DNA of 64,000 nt, taken from the NCBI GenBank assembly GCA_963790415.1, contig CAWBOK010000009.1:496001-560000 (forward strand). The letters run 5' to 3'. This DNA is from JAJZQZ01 sp963790415. Lineage in GTDB: Bacteria; Actinomycetota; Thermoleophilia; RBG-16-64-13. A program made the translations under genes and the position numbers. Position 1 is the first letter of the stretch, and each line of letters begins with the position of its first letter. The notes below the pieces were generated by a model. It was not told the DNA's origin. It searched no databases and saw only the letters and a list, made by a program, of their open reading frames with translations. Below are positions 1 through 7,733 of the stretch, piece after piece.

Positions 1-304
1 TATAGCCCACGTTCCGACTATCGTGGTTGCCCGGGACCACCAGAAGGCGCTCGCAGTCGAGCCTGTCGAGATACTCCTTGGCCTCCCGATACTCCTGCCG
101 ATAGCCCATGTTGGTCAGGTCGCCGGTGACCACCACCAGATCGGGCGCCAGGTCGTTGATCTCCACCAACGCTCTGTTCAGCAGATTGGGGACGAAGTAC
201 TGCGACCCGGCGTGCAGGTCGGAGAGGTGCACTATCCGCTGGCTCCGGGTCTTCGGGTCCACCGGCGCATCCGCGTGGCCATCGGTGTTCTCCGGATCGG
301 TCAC
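1..304 (-). CDS. metallophosphoesterase, calcineurin-like (3' part missing at window edge)
   Basis: Reading leftward from a GTG at 304, the first 101 residues show the metal-binding blocks of calcineurin-like phosphoesterases in order: IVHLSDLHAG near residue 25 (DxH), VVVTGDLTN near 58 (GD) and VVPGNHDSRNVGY near 91 (GNHD). Residues before 24 are hydrophilic with no signal peptide, so it is probably cytoplasmic. The closest known groups are class III cyclic-nucleotide phosphodiesterase-like proteins, but the substrate cannot be told from this fragment. It starts 7 bases after the sppA stop, with a GAGG five bases before the GTG, so the two are probably co-transcribed. The C-terminal half, including the GHTH motif, lies outside the window. 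Confidence 0.85.
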   Translation of the reverse strand, partial: MTDPENTDGHADAPVDPKTRSQRIVHLSDLHAGSQYFVPNLLNRALVEINDLAPDLVVVTGDLTNMGYRQEYREAKEYLDRLDCERLLVVPGNHDSRNVGY

Positions 305-311
305 CTCCGCC

Positions 312-1272
312 TCACTGGGCCGCCGGGCGTGCGGCCGAAGCCCCGCTCAACTCCTCGCGAAGCCCGGCCGCGATCTCGCGCCCCACCCCGCGGAACGCGT
401 CTCGGACACCCGCTCCCATCAGCAGAGACAGCAGACCTCCCGACCCTGTGGGGGCCAGGTCGCGCACCCGATAGTCCTGCGAATCGAGGCCGGCCAGCCG
501 GGCCGCCTCGTTCGTCGCGTCGCCATACGAACCGAGTTTGTCGACCAGCCCCAGACGGAGAGCCTCCTCCCCTGGGTAGGTCAAACCGGTGGCGAGTGCT
601 CTCCACCTGCTCGCGCTCGAGGTTCTTCCGACCATCGGCCACGTCGGTGATGAACTGCTGATAGATCGTGTCCATCTGGGCCGAGAGGATGTCTTTCTCC
701 TCCTGGGTCATCGGCCGGGCGGGATTGCCGATGTCCTTGTACGTGCCCTTGGTAAGCACCGTGTAACCGATGCCGAGTTTCTCGTAGAGACCCGAAAGAT
801 CCTGTGCCGAGAGGATCACCCCGATGCTCCCCACCTGCGACGAGGGGGCCGCTATGATCAGGTCGGCCGGACTGGCGAAGTAGTACGCTCCCGAGGCGAC
901 AACATCGGCCACGGAGACCACCACCGGCTTCTTCATGGCCTTCACCGCCTGGTAGATCTCCCAGGAGGCCGCGGGGCTGCCGCCCGGGCTGTTCACGCGC
1001 AGAACGACGGCGTCGATGCCGGAGTCGGCGTCGGCATCCCGCAGCGTCTCAGCGGCCCAGACCGGGTCGATACCGCCACTCCCGAACAGAGAATCCTGCG
1101 ACCCGGCCGACACGACCCCGTCGAGGCGCAGCACGCCTACCGTGCCGGAGCTACCCAAGCTTCCCAGGCCTCCGCCGTCGCCTCCGACATACAGCAGGAC
1201 TCCCAGAAAGACCGCATAGAGCACGGCCAGGGCGCCGCCCACGATCAGCACTACCTTCCAGCCCCTCGACAC
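312..1272 (-). CDS. sppA: signal peptide peptidase SppA-type serine protease (one frame break)
   Basis: Membrane-anchored serine protease that degrades cleaved signal peptides (family knowledge). An N-terminal membrane helix (residues 7-29) is followed by the S49 fold with RVNSPGGSPAASWEIYQ and, further on, the nucleophile region VVASGAYYFASPAD. Near position 600 the frame breaks: up to REQVE the family sequence is in one frame, and ALATGLTYPGEEALRLGLVDKLG continues in another. Removing one base restores a normal SppA of about 320 residues that ends at 312. Start GTG at 1272. The next gene upstream, hom, ends 14 bases before it. A sequencing insertion is more likely than a real mutation because both halves are well conserved. 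Confidence 0.85.
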
Positions 1273-1286
1273 CGCGTCACCCGCCT

Positions 1287-2582
1287 CTACAACACTCTGA
1301 TGGTCATGGGCTTACTCTTCGCGCACGAGAGACCGGCTACCAGCTCGATAGCGGCGAAGAAGCCGCGCTCCATCGTCGGATGCGTGATCAGCATCAGCTC
1401 GGCCTCGTCGCCGTGGCCTTTTTGGATCATGCTCTCGATGGACACGTCATGCTCCCCGAATATGGAGGCTATCTGGGCAAGAACGCCCGAGCGGTCCTCC
1501 ACCTTGAAACGGATGAAGAAGGCCGAGTGCATCTCCTCGTCGGGGCACGGGTCAAGAGCCTTGTAGCAGGTGCAATTCTGCAGGAACCCTACCGAATCCG
1601 TACCGGCGATGTTGACGATATCACTCACCACGGCCGTAGCGGTGGGGGGACCACCCGCTCCCGGACCGGTGAGCATGATCTCGTCGATGGTGTGACCCTT
1701 CAGATAGACGGCGTTGTACGAACCGTGTATCGAGGCGAGGGGATGGTTCTCGGGCACCAATGCCGGATGCACGCGCACGTTCACCCGGCCGTCTACCAGC
1801 CGTGCCGCACCGATCAGTTTGACGACGAAGCCGAACTGCTTCGCGTAGTCGACATCCTCGATGGAGACCTTCTCGATACCTTCATAGGTCACGTCGCTCA
1901 TGGTCACGCGCGACCGGTAGGCGAGCGACGCCAGTATCGCCATCTTGGCGGCTGCGTCGGCGCCGCCCACGTCGGCCGTCGGATCGGCTTCGGCGTAGCC
2001 CAGGTCTTGCGCTTTCTTCAGGGTGTCACCGTAGTCGCCTTCGCCCCGGTACATCGCGGTCAAGATGTAGTTGGTCGTGCCGTTCACGATGCCGTAGACC
2101 GTGTGCAGATCGGCCGCGATCATGCTCTCCCGCATCACCTTGATGATCGGGGATAGCACCGCCCACCGAGGCTTCGAACCGGATCTGCCGGCCCAGCTGG
2201 TCGGCCAGGTCGAACAGGGCCGCTCCTCGGTTCGCCAAGAGCTGCTTGTTCGCCGTGACCACGTCGCGGCCGGAGCTGCAGGGCGCCCTCGATGAACGTG
2301 AAGGCCCACTCGGTACCGCCGATGAGCTCCACCACGATCGACACCGAAGGGATCGTCCAGCACCCGCTGGAAGTCCCCGGTGAAAAGGTCGGCCGGAGCG
2401 TCGATCCCTGCGCGACTGAAATCCTTCTCCACGATGTAAGCCACCCGCAGGTCGACCCCCGTGGCATCAAGGATCGCGTCGTGCTCCTTCTGGATCACGG
2501 CGTAGACACTCGACCCGATGGTGCCGAAACCGAGCAGGGCGATGCTCACAGCCTCTGCGTCGTCTGCCTTCGCGTACTCCAC
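1287..2582 (-). CDS. hom: homoserine dehydrogenase with C-terminal ACT domain (three frame breaks)
   Basis: Reduces aspartate semialdehyde to homoserine on the way to threonine and methionine. The N-terminal Rossmann segment SIALLGFGTIGSSVYAVIQ, the substrate domain YGIVNGTTNYILTAMYRGEG and the C-terminal ACT domain (FKVEDRSGVLAQIASIFGEH) are all in one open frame of 431 codons. About 66 codons between 2348 and 2149 are not family-like in that frame. The missing sequence is found in the two other frames: SVSIVVELIGGTEWAF and then DVVTANKQLLANRG, which holds the cofactor-binding lysine. Single extra bases near 2348, 2270 and 2149 explain this, and three +1 shifts return to the first frame. It lies 9 bases downstream of lysA, forming an aspartate-family operon. 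Confidence 0.88.
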   Translation of the reverse strand: MEYAKADDAEAVSIALLGFGTIGSSVYAVIQKEHDAILDATGVDLRVAYIVEKDFSRAGIDAPADLFTGDFQRVLDDPFGVDRGGAHRRYRVGLHVHRGRPAAPAATWSRRTSSSWRTEERPCSTWPTSWAGRSGSKPRWAVLSPIIKVMRESMIAADLHTVYGIVNGTTNYILTAMYRGEGDYGDTLKKAQDLGYAEADPTADVGGADAAAKMAILASLAYRSRVTMSDVTYEGIEKVSIEDVDYAKQFGFVVKLIGAARLVDGRVNVRVHPALVPENHPLASIHGSYNAVYLKGHTIDEIMLTGPGAGGPPTATAVVSDIVNIAGTDSVGFLQNCTCYKALDPCPDEEMHSAFFIRFKVEDRSGVLAQIASIFGEHDVSIESMIQKGHGDEAELMLITHPTMERGFFAAIELVAGLSCAKSKPMTIRVL

Positions 2583-2591
2583 TGCCGCCTC

Positions 2592-3911
2592 CTACCCGTG
2601 TAGCGGACGCTGGCGTGCCACCAGGTCCGCGTAGCTCTCGCGTTCTACGATCACGCGCGCCTCACCATCGTTCACCAGCACCACGGCGGGCCGGGGATTG
2701 CCGTTGTAGTTCGAGGCCATGGAGAAGCAATAGGCTCCGGTCACCGGCGTCACCAGGATGTCGCCCACCCGCGGCCGAGCGATGGTGGCGTCCTTGATCA
2801 GGATGTCGCTGCTCTCGCAGTGCTTGCCGGCCACAGTGACCACCGTGTCCGCGGGCGCGTCGGCCCGATCGGCGATCATCGCCTCGTAGACCGCGTCGTA
2901 CAGCATGGGGCGCATGTTGTCGCTCATGCCGCCGTCGACGCTCACATATGTGCGGATGCCCGGCACTTCTTTGATGCCGCCCACGTGGTAGGCCGTCAAC
3001 CCCGCCTTGGCGACGATCGACCGACCCGGCTCCACCAGGACACGGGGCATCAGGAGGCCCACTCTCGCCATCTCCTCCCGCACGCCTTCGATCTTGCCGG
3101 CGACGTACTCGTCGATCGTGATCGGCGTGTCCTCATCTGTGTAGCGGATGCCAAGCCCTCCGCCGACGTTGAGATAGCGGCACTGGAAGCCGTACAGATC
3201 GTACGTCTCCTTGATGAGGTCCACGAGAATCGCGATCGCCCGCCGGAAGCCTTCCAGCTCGAAGATCTGGCTGCCGATGTGGGCGTGCAGACCGACCAAC
3301 TCCAGATGCGGCGCCTCCAGCGCCCGACGGATCGCCTCGACTGCGTGTCCCTCCGCCAGGCCGAAGCCGAACTTGGAATCGAGCTGGCCGGTCTGGATGT
3401 AGTGATGGGTGTGGGCTTCCACACCGGGGGTGATGCGGAGCAAGATACGCTGCCTCTGACCCCGCTCGGCCGCCATGCGCTCGAGGAGTTCCATCTCGTC
3501 GAGACTGTCGACCACGACGAAGCCGATACCGTTGTCCAGGGCATCGCCAAGCTCACCGGGAGTCTTGTTGTTGCCGTGATAGAACATGCGGTCCGTGGGG
3601 AAACCGGCCACCAGCGCGGTGTGGTATTCGCCTCCGGCGGACACGTCGATGGAGAGACCCTCCTCTTCGACAAGCTGGCAGATAGCCACCGTGCAGAAGG
3701 CCTTGCTGGCGTAGATGACCTCGAAATCGTCGGTGCGGGCACGGAACGCCTCCATGAAACGCCGGCACTGATCGCGGAGGGTCTTCTCTTCGTACACGAT
3801 GAGAGGGGTGCCGTGCTCAGCCACCAGATCGACGATGTCGCAGCCGTCGATCTCCAAGTGACCGGCGGCGTTGTGCGAGGCGTGCACTGGGTAGATGAGG
3901 GTGTGCGTCAT
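2592..3911 (-). CDS. lysA: diaminopimelate decarboxylase
   Basis: PLP enzyme of fold type III that decarboxylates meso-diaminopimelate to lysine. Visible are the PLP-lysine context VIYASKAFCT near residue 67, the HIGSQIF region, the glycine-rich phosphate-binding YLNVGGGLGIRY, and the C-terminal CESSDIL active-site cysteine motif. The 439-residue length from the ATG at 3911 is normal. That start is chosen over an open-frame extension to 3950 because GGGAG lies 8 bases ahead of it and the upstream 13 residues are not conserved-looking. The gene precedes hom by 9 bases and is divergent from the gene at 4008, so the operon promoter should lie in 3912-4007. Confidence 0.95.
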   Translation of the reverse strand: MTHTLIYPVHASHNAAGHLEIDGCDIVDLVAEHGTPLIVYEEKTLRDQCRRFMEAFRARTDDFEVIYASKAFCTVAICQLVEEEGLSIDVSAGGEYHTALVAGFPTDRMFYHGNNKTPGELGDALDNGIGFVVVDSLDEMELLERMAAERGQRQRILLRITPGVEAHTHHYIQTGQLDSKFGFGLAEGHAVEAIRRALEAPHLELVGLHAHIGSQIFELEGFRRAIAILVDLIKETYDLYGFQCRYLNVGGGLGIRYTDEDTPITIDEYVAGKIEGVREEMARVGLLMPRVLVEPGRSIVAKAGLTAYHVGGIKEVPGIRTYVSVDGGMSDNMRPMLYDAVYEAMIADRADAPADTVVTVAGKHCESSDILIKDATIARPRVGDILVTPVTGAYCFSMASNYNGNPRPAVVLVNDGEARVIVERESYADLVARQRPLHG

Positions 3912-4007
3912 TGGGTTCACTCCCGAGCCTGTTTGCGCACACGGTACCATACGGGCGCGGGTGTCGGAGGCAGGGGTAGAGCGCCCCTGGTAGAATCACT
4001 CAGCAGG

Positions 4008-4397
4008 ATGACCGAGGATACGCCCACCTTCACCGAGGACACACCCACCTTCGCCTACTACCGCGGCGGCAGGCCGCCACGGTTCGCGACGCAGACCGAA
4101 CTCGATGCCGCCAAGATACTCGACTACTATCGGGTGCCGTGGCAGTACGAACCGCGCACGTTCATCCTCGAGAGCGACGCCGACGGCAACATCGTGGAAG
4201 CGTTCACGCCCGATTTCTACCTGCCCGACCTCGATCTCTACCTCGAGGTCACCCAGATGAAACAGTCGTTGGTCACGGCAAAGAACCGCAAAGTGCGCAG
4301 GCTGCGGGAACAGTACCCCGACATCCGCATTAAACTGTTCTACAAGAACGACTTCATCCAACTGGCCAAGAAATACGACCTGACGCCACCGCGATGA
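4008..4397 (+). CDS. small PD-(D/E)XK nuclease-like protein
   Basis: A 129-residue protein. The middle carries PDFYLPDLDLYLEVTQMK, the arrangement seen in PD-(D/E)XK folds of the TnsA/Vsr type, where an Asp precedes a strand carrying Glu-x-Lys. Here the position after EV is T-Q, so the usual catalytic lysine may be shifted to QMK or absent. Upstream residues (TELDAAKILDYYRVPWQYEP) also resemble the N-terminal helix of such nucleases. The N-terminus contains an exact repeat of EDTPTF from a near-perfect 21-bp duplication. The stop overlaps the start of hpt by four bases (ATGA), so the two are translationally coupled. Function is unknown; a nuclease role is an inference from fold. Confidence 0.7.
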   Translation: MTEDTPTFTEDTPTFAYYRGGRPPRFATQTELDAAKILDYYRVPWQYEPRTFILESDADGNIVEAFTPDFYLPDLDLYLEVTQMKQSLVTAKNRKVRRLREQYPDIRIKLFYKNDFIQLAKKYDLTPPR

Positions 4398-4972
4398 ACG
4401 ACAACCCCACGATGAACGACGACCCCGCGGGCACCAACCCCACGGCGGGCCCGATAGGTGCGGTGCACCTGACCGCGGCCGCGATCAGCCGCCGGGTGAC
4501 CGAGATGGGCGCCGCCATCGCCCACGACTACCGCGATGCCGACCTCCTGCTGGTCTCGGTGCTCAAGGGGGCGATCGTCTTCGTCGCCGACCTGGCCCGC
4601 GCCATCGACCTCCCTCTCGAACTCGACTTCATGGCCATCACCTCGTATCAACAAGACAGCCGGAGTTCCGATCATCCGGCGATACGCTTCCTGAAGGACC
4701 TGGAACAGCCGCTGGAGGGTCGCGACGTCCTCGTGGTCGAAGACATCATCGATACCGGGCTCACCCTTCACTACATCCTGCGCTCCCTCGCTCTGCGGGA
4801 ACCTCGGTCGCTCGAAGTATGCACGCTCCTCGACAGGCCCTACCGGCGGCTGGTCGACATCGACGTGCGCTACGTGGGATTCACGGTGCCCGACGATTTC
4901 TTCGTGGGCTACGGATTCGACTACCGCCAGCTGTATCGGAACCGCCCCGACCTGGCCTACCTCCACATCTAG
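4394..4972 (+). CDS. hpt: hypoxanthine phosphoribosyltransferase, first copy
   Basis: Purine salvage enzyme that makes IMP or GMP from hypoxanthine or guanine and PRPP. The PRPP-binding signature VLVVEDIIDTGLT is present, with LLLVSVLKGAIVFVADLARA before it and the base-binding YVGFTVPDDFFVGYGFDY after it. It is 192 residues long, with a short variable N-terminal extension rich in Asn, Asp and Pro. A second, quite different hpt lies near 51 kb beside ftsH in the conserved location, so this copy looks like the accessory one. It overlaps the small nuclease-like gene by four bases and is followed 18 bases later by a hydrolase. Confidence 0.93.
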   Translation: MNDNPTMNDDPAGTNPTAGPIGAVHLTAAAISRRVTEMGAAIAHDYRDADLLLVSVLKGAIVFVADLARAIDLPLELDFMAITSYQQDSRSSDHPAIRFLKDLEQPLEGRDVLVVEDIIDTGLTLHYILRSLALREPRSLEVCTLLDRPYRRLVDIDVRYVGFTVPDDFFVGYGFDYRQLYRNRPDLAYLHI

Positions 4973-4990
4973 CGCACACGACGGACCCCC

Positions 4991-5836
4991 ATGCCCGCCC
5001 ACAGCGACACGCAAGGCGACCGGCCACGCATCCACCGCGAGGACCTCCGCTTCCGCAGCCTCCGGGCCGGCGACCGGCGCGCGCGCGGGCCGCGCGGTGG
5101 GGACGTCGGCGACGACACGCCCATCCTCGCGGCCACCATCTACTCCCCGGCCGACGCGGTCCCCGTCCGCGCGCCCGGCGAACCGAGGTTGCCCGGCCTG
5201 ATCGTCGGGCACGGCGCCGGGAGCAATAGGCGACGACACGCCGGGTTCGCCTCCGCCGCGTGCGCGGCGGGCATGGTGGTGATGACCATCGACTTCAGAG
5301 GTCACGGCGAGAGCACGGGACAGCTGGATGGCCCCCTGGAATTGGACGTGTTGGCCGCCGTCGCGATCCTGCGCAGTCACCCGCTGGTCGATTGGGACCG
5401 CGTCTGCTACCGAGGATCGAGCATGGGGGGCTTCTATGGTCTGAGAGCGGCCGCCGATGCCGGCTTTGCCGCCCTCGCCCTGCTCTGCCCCGCCGACGAG
5501 CGGGTCTTGCTGCCCGGGCTTGCGACTCGACCGAGCGACGACGAACTCTCCGGCAGGGGACTCGCGGTCCGCATCGACGTCGGGAGCCTGCGCGCCTACC
5601 TGGAGTCGTGCGACTCTCTGGGCGATGCGGGCGACATCAGTTGCCCGGTGCTGGTAGTGCACGCCCGGGGCGACGACGTCGTGCCGTTGGAGCATTCGCT
5701 GGCTTTGGCGGCGGCCCTCTCTGGGCCGACCGACCTCGTCATCCTCGCCGGAGGCGACCACCGTTCGGCTCAGGCATCACCGGAGATCCACGAGCGCGTC
5801 ATACGATGGGTCATCGAGCGCACTGCACGTACTTGA
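4991..5836 (+). CDS. alpha/beta hydrolase of the dienelactone hydrolase/serine peptidase type
   Basis: A 281-residue alpha/beta hydrolase. The oxyanion region is GLIVGHGAGSNRRRH, the nucleophile elbow is YRGSSMGGFYG (Ser), the acid is in VVHARGDDVVPLEHS (Asp), and the catalytic His is in LAGGDHRSAQ. There is no signal peptide; the N-terminal 35 residues are Arg-rich and variable. Substrate unknown. It follows hpt by 18 bases, so it is probably in the same transcript. Its 3' end overlaps the 3' end of the convergent repressor gene by 26 bases. Confidence 0.85.
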   Translation: MPAHSDTQGDRPRIHREDLRFRSLRAGDRRARGPRGGDVGDDTPILAATIYSPADAVPVRAPGEPRLPGLIVGHGAGSNRRRHAGFASAACAAGMVVMTIDFRGHGESTGQLDGPLELDVLAAVAILRSHPLVDWDRVCYRGSSMGGFYGLRAAADAGFAALALLCPADERVLLPGLATRPSDDELSGRGLAVRIDVGSLRAYLESCDSLGDAGDISCPVLVVHARGDDVVPLEHSLALAAALSGPTDLVILAGGDHRSAQASPEIHERVIRWVIERTART

Positions 5837-6110
5837 GGAAGATCTCGAACGCCTGCTCCATGGCGGCCTCGTCGACCTCGGTAGCGCCCTCCTGTGCAAG
5901 GCACTCTTTCATGCGATGACTGATCAGGAAGATACCGACCCGATCCAGAGCGGACTTCACGGCGGACAACTGGGTGAGGACGGATTCGCAGTCCTTGCCC
6001 TCGTCGATCATGCGCTGCAGGCCGCGCACCTGCCCTTCGATCCGCCGCAGACGGTTCAGTACGCGTTCCACATCTTCATTGACCGCGCTGTCGGCCGTTT
6101 CGGACTCCAT
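5811..6110 (-). CDS. CsoR/FrmR-family repressor, CstR-like (DUF156)
   Basis: All-helical tetrameric repressor of the DUF156 family: RLRRIEGQVRGLQRMIDEGKDC and LTQLSAVKSALDR are characteristic. Cys41 and Cys70 are spaced 29 residues apart, as in CsoR and CstR. The copper-binding His of CsoR sits four residues before the second Cys; that position here is Arg66, while the only nearby His is His65. CstR persulfide sensors also lack that His, so a sulfane-sulfur sensor is as likely as a Cu(I) sensor. Start ATG at 6110 with GGAGGG six bases ahead. A G-tract palindrome in its own promoter argues for autoregulation. No copper pump or rhodanese gene is adjacent. Confidence 0.88.
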   Translation of the reverse strand: MESETADSAVNEDVERVLNRLRRIEGQVRGLQRMIDEGKDCESVLTQLSAVKSALDRVGIFLISHRMKECLAQEGATEVDEAAMEQAFEIFLKYVQCAR

Positions 6111-6163
6111 ACGAGGCCCTCCTTCTGACGCGGGAGGGGTGACGGCCTCCCTTTACGACCCGC

Positions 6164-6194
6164 ATTATACCCCCATGGGTACCTCGACAGCAAC
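6164..6194 (-). promoter_or_regulatory. promoter and G-tract operator of the CsoR/CstR-type gene
   Basis: On the minus strand a perfect -10 box TATAAT lies at 6169-6164. Overlapping it is TACCCATGGGGGTA (6181-6168), an inverted repeat of the TACCC-n-GGGGTA type known for CsoR-family operators. A weak -35 (TTGCTG) sits near 6194-6189. Repressor binding here would cover the -10 region. Confidence 0.7.
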
Positions 6195-6220
6195 GGGGGG
6201 AGAGAGCAAGGAGGGAATGG

Positions 6221-6293
6221 AGCGGAGTACGGGATTCGAACCCGCGACATCCAGCTTGGGAAGCTAGCACTCTACCAACTGAGTTAACTCCGC
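6221..6293 (-). tRNA. tRNA-Gly (anticodon CCC)
   Basis: The minus strand folds as a complete cloverleaf: a 7-bp acceptor stem (GCGGAGT with ACTCCGC), a D arm with AGTTGGTAGAG, an anticodon stem CTAGC/GCTGG with loop TTCCCAA (anticodon CCC), and a T arm GCGGGTTCGAATCCCGT. The discriminator base is T. No CCA is encoded; the sequence continues with CC. Confidence 0.95.
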
Positions 6294-6485
6294 CCGCGGC
6301 CAGGTCAGGCGGCGGGATTGTAGCACAGGAGCACACCCCTGAGTATCGCCCCGCCGTCACCGGGTGGCCCTCCCGCGGGCCCCGTCCGTGTGCCTGTGCT
6401 CGTCCGCCGTGGGCGGCCTCGACGAGCCGCTGATGATGTGCGCATTTTGCGGTAAGTTCGTCCCTACTCAAGCCTACGAAACCGG
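6294..6485. other. non-coding spacer between tRNA-Gly and the leader promoter
   Basis: No reading frame with family-like sequence and no ribosome-binding site was seen on either strand. The stretch from 6325 to 6430 is GC-rich and holds no obvious stem-loop with a T-tract. It probably contains the tRNA-Gly promoter on the minus strand, which I could not place. Confidence 0.4.
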
Positions 6486-6513
6486 TTGACATATCGCCGA
6501 CAGCGAGTAGTAT
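6486..6513 (+). promoter_or_regulatory. predicted sigma-A type promoter
   Basis: TTGACA (6486-6491) is followed after 16 bases by TAGTAT (6508-6513). The -35 box is a perfect match and the -10 box matches four of six. It faces the structured leader and the EamA transporter. The TTG of this -35 box is also the first possible start codon of the downstream frame, which shows that that start is not the real one. Confidence 0.55.
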
Positions 6514-6518
6514 TGAGA

Positions 6519-6672
6519 AGCAGCCCCGAGAGTTCAGACGCAGCGTCTGGAGCCTCACACAAAGGCCGATGCAGAGGAAACGCGGAAGTAAAAGACCGCG
6601 GAGTACAGAGAAGCAACGGTAAAGTGTCAGGCGAAGAGAGACGAAGAGCGAGTTCACTCGGGGCTCGCTTTT
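6519..6672 (+). ncRNA. candidate structured leader RNA or small RNA ending in an intrinsic terminator
   Basis: About 150 bases between the promoter at 6486 and the terminator at 6644 have clearly lower GC than the neighbours, are rich in purines (GAGAAGCAG, GAGAAGCAACGG, GGCGAAGAGAGACG) and contain a tight hairpin CAGACG-CAG-CGTCTG (near 6536-6550). There is no convincing protein. The arrangement promoter, structured purine-rich leader, terminator, transporter gene is typical of a transcription attenuator or riboswitch, but it matches no known class that I recognise; it could also be a free small RNA. Confidence 0.35.
6644..6672 (+). terminator. intrinsic terminator of the leader
   Basis: AAGAGCGAG pairs with CTCGCTTTT around an 11-base loop. 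The stem is nine pairs including the A-T pairs at its base, and the downstream arm runs straight into TTTT. A second short T run follows at 6679. Confidence 0.6.
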
Positions 6673-6698
6673 GTCCGCTTTTGCCGCTATGTTTCCTG

Positions 6699-7733
6699 TT
6701 GCCGTCGGGGTCGCGGCGCACTGAGATCAGGGTTCGCGGCGCGCGCCGCCACAGGGCCACCCCGCGCCTGATCGACTGCACGGCCGGTTCGGGGAGGCTC
6801 GCGATCCATCCGCACACACGTGGCTACCTGCTGGTGTTGGCCACCGCCACGCTCTGGGGTCTCTCCGGCACCCTCTCCAAGTACCTCATGCAGGGCGGGG
6901 TCACCCCGATAGCATTGGCTCAGGGCCGCAGCGCTGTGACGGCGACGCTGCTCGTGCTCTACCTGGGCTTCGCCCGTCCCTCCGGCCTGCGGGTGCCTCG
7001 TAGGGCGTGGCCGTGGCTGCTTCTCTTCGGCGTCTTGTTGGCCACGGTCCAGTTCATGTATTTTTCCGCGATCGAACGTCTGGCCGTAGCCGCGGCGATC
7101 CTGTTGGAGTACCTCTCCCCCGCGATGGTCGTCACGTTCGGATGGCTGTTCCTGCGACGTAGAGTCACACGCACGACAGTGGCGGCGCTGGTGGCCGCAC
7201 TCGTAGGATGCGCCTTGGTCGTGCGCGCGTACGACCCGGCCGTTCTCTCCCTCTCTGCCGCGGGCATCGCCTTCGGCGTGGGGGCGGCAGTCTCGTTCTC
7301 CGGCTACATCTTGGTGGGAGAGCACCTGAAGAACGACACCGACGTTTCGACGCAACTCCTCTACGGCTTCGCCATCGCAGGGCTCGTGCTGGCCCTGGTC
7401 CGACCCCCGTGGACCCTGCCCGCAGCCGTCCTCGAACCTCGCAACCTGGCGATGATCGCAGCGGTGGGCGTGTTCGGCACGCTTCTGCCGTTCGGCTTCT
7501 TCCTCGCCTCGTTCCGCTACATCGACGCAGGCAGGGCCACGATAGTCTCTACGCTCGAGCCGGTGGTAGCGGGCGTGGTCTCGTGGGTCTGGCTGGGCGA
7601 GATGTTCTCCGGTGCGCAGATGCTCGGCGCCGCCTTGGTGATCGGCGCGGTCATCGCGCTACAGCGCGACAGGCCCGACGACGAAGCAGTGGCCGCGCCG
7701 GACACCCTCGTCTTCGTCAAGCCACCGGATTAG
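6699..7733 (+). CDS. EamA/RhaT-family permease (start uncertain)
   Basis: Ten-helix drug/metabolite transporter with two EamA repeats. Homology begins with HTRGYLLVLATATLWGLSG near 6813 and runs to the stop at 7733, so the domain part is about 305 residues with clear helices such as AWPWLLLFGVLLATVQFMYF and AGRATIVSTLEPVVAGVVSW. Substrate unknown. The true start is unclear: an in-frame TTG at 6699 has no Shine-Dalgarno, and the best one (GGGGAGG at 6791) precedes an ATC at 6804. A sequence error or a rare start codon is possible. The last four bases overlap the end of convergent mutM. Expression may be controlled by the terminator at 6644-6672. Confidence 0.8.
   Translation: MPSGSRRTEIRVRGARRHRATPRLIDCTAGSGRLAIHPHTRGYLLVLATATLWGLSGTLSKYLMQGGVTPIALAQGRSAVTATLLVLYLGFARPSGLRVPRRAWPWLLLFGVLLATVQFMYFSAIERLAVAAAILLEYLSPAMVVTFGWLFLRRRVTRTTVAALVAALVGCALVVRAYDPAVLSLSAAGIAFGVGAAVSFSGYILVGEHLKNDTDVSTQLLYGFAIAGLVLALVRPPWTLPAAVLEPRNLAMIAAVGVFGTLLPFGFFLASFRYIDAGRATIVSTLEPVVAGVVSWVWLGEMFSGAQMLGAALVIGAVIALQRDRPDDEAVAAPDTLVFVKPPD

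Noticed and set aside
2820..4007. Long plus-strand frame opposite lysA that runs into the nuclease-like gene
   Set aside because: It is the antisense of lysA; GC-rich DNA keeps opposite frames open. Only the part from 4008 has its own sequence character.
6486..6698. TTG at 6486 as the start of the EamA gene
   Set aside because: That TTG is the -35 box of a promoter, and the first 100 residues are Arg/Ser-rich with no resemblance to EamA proteins.
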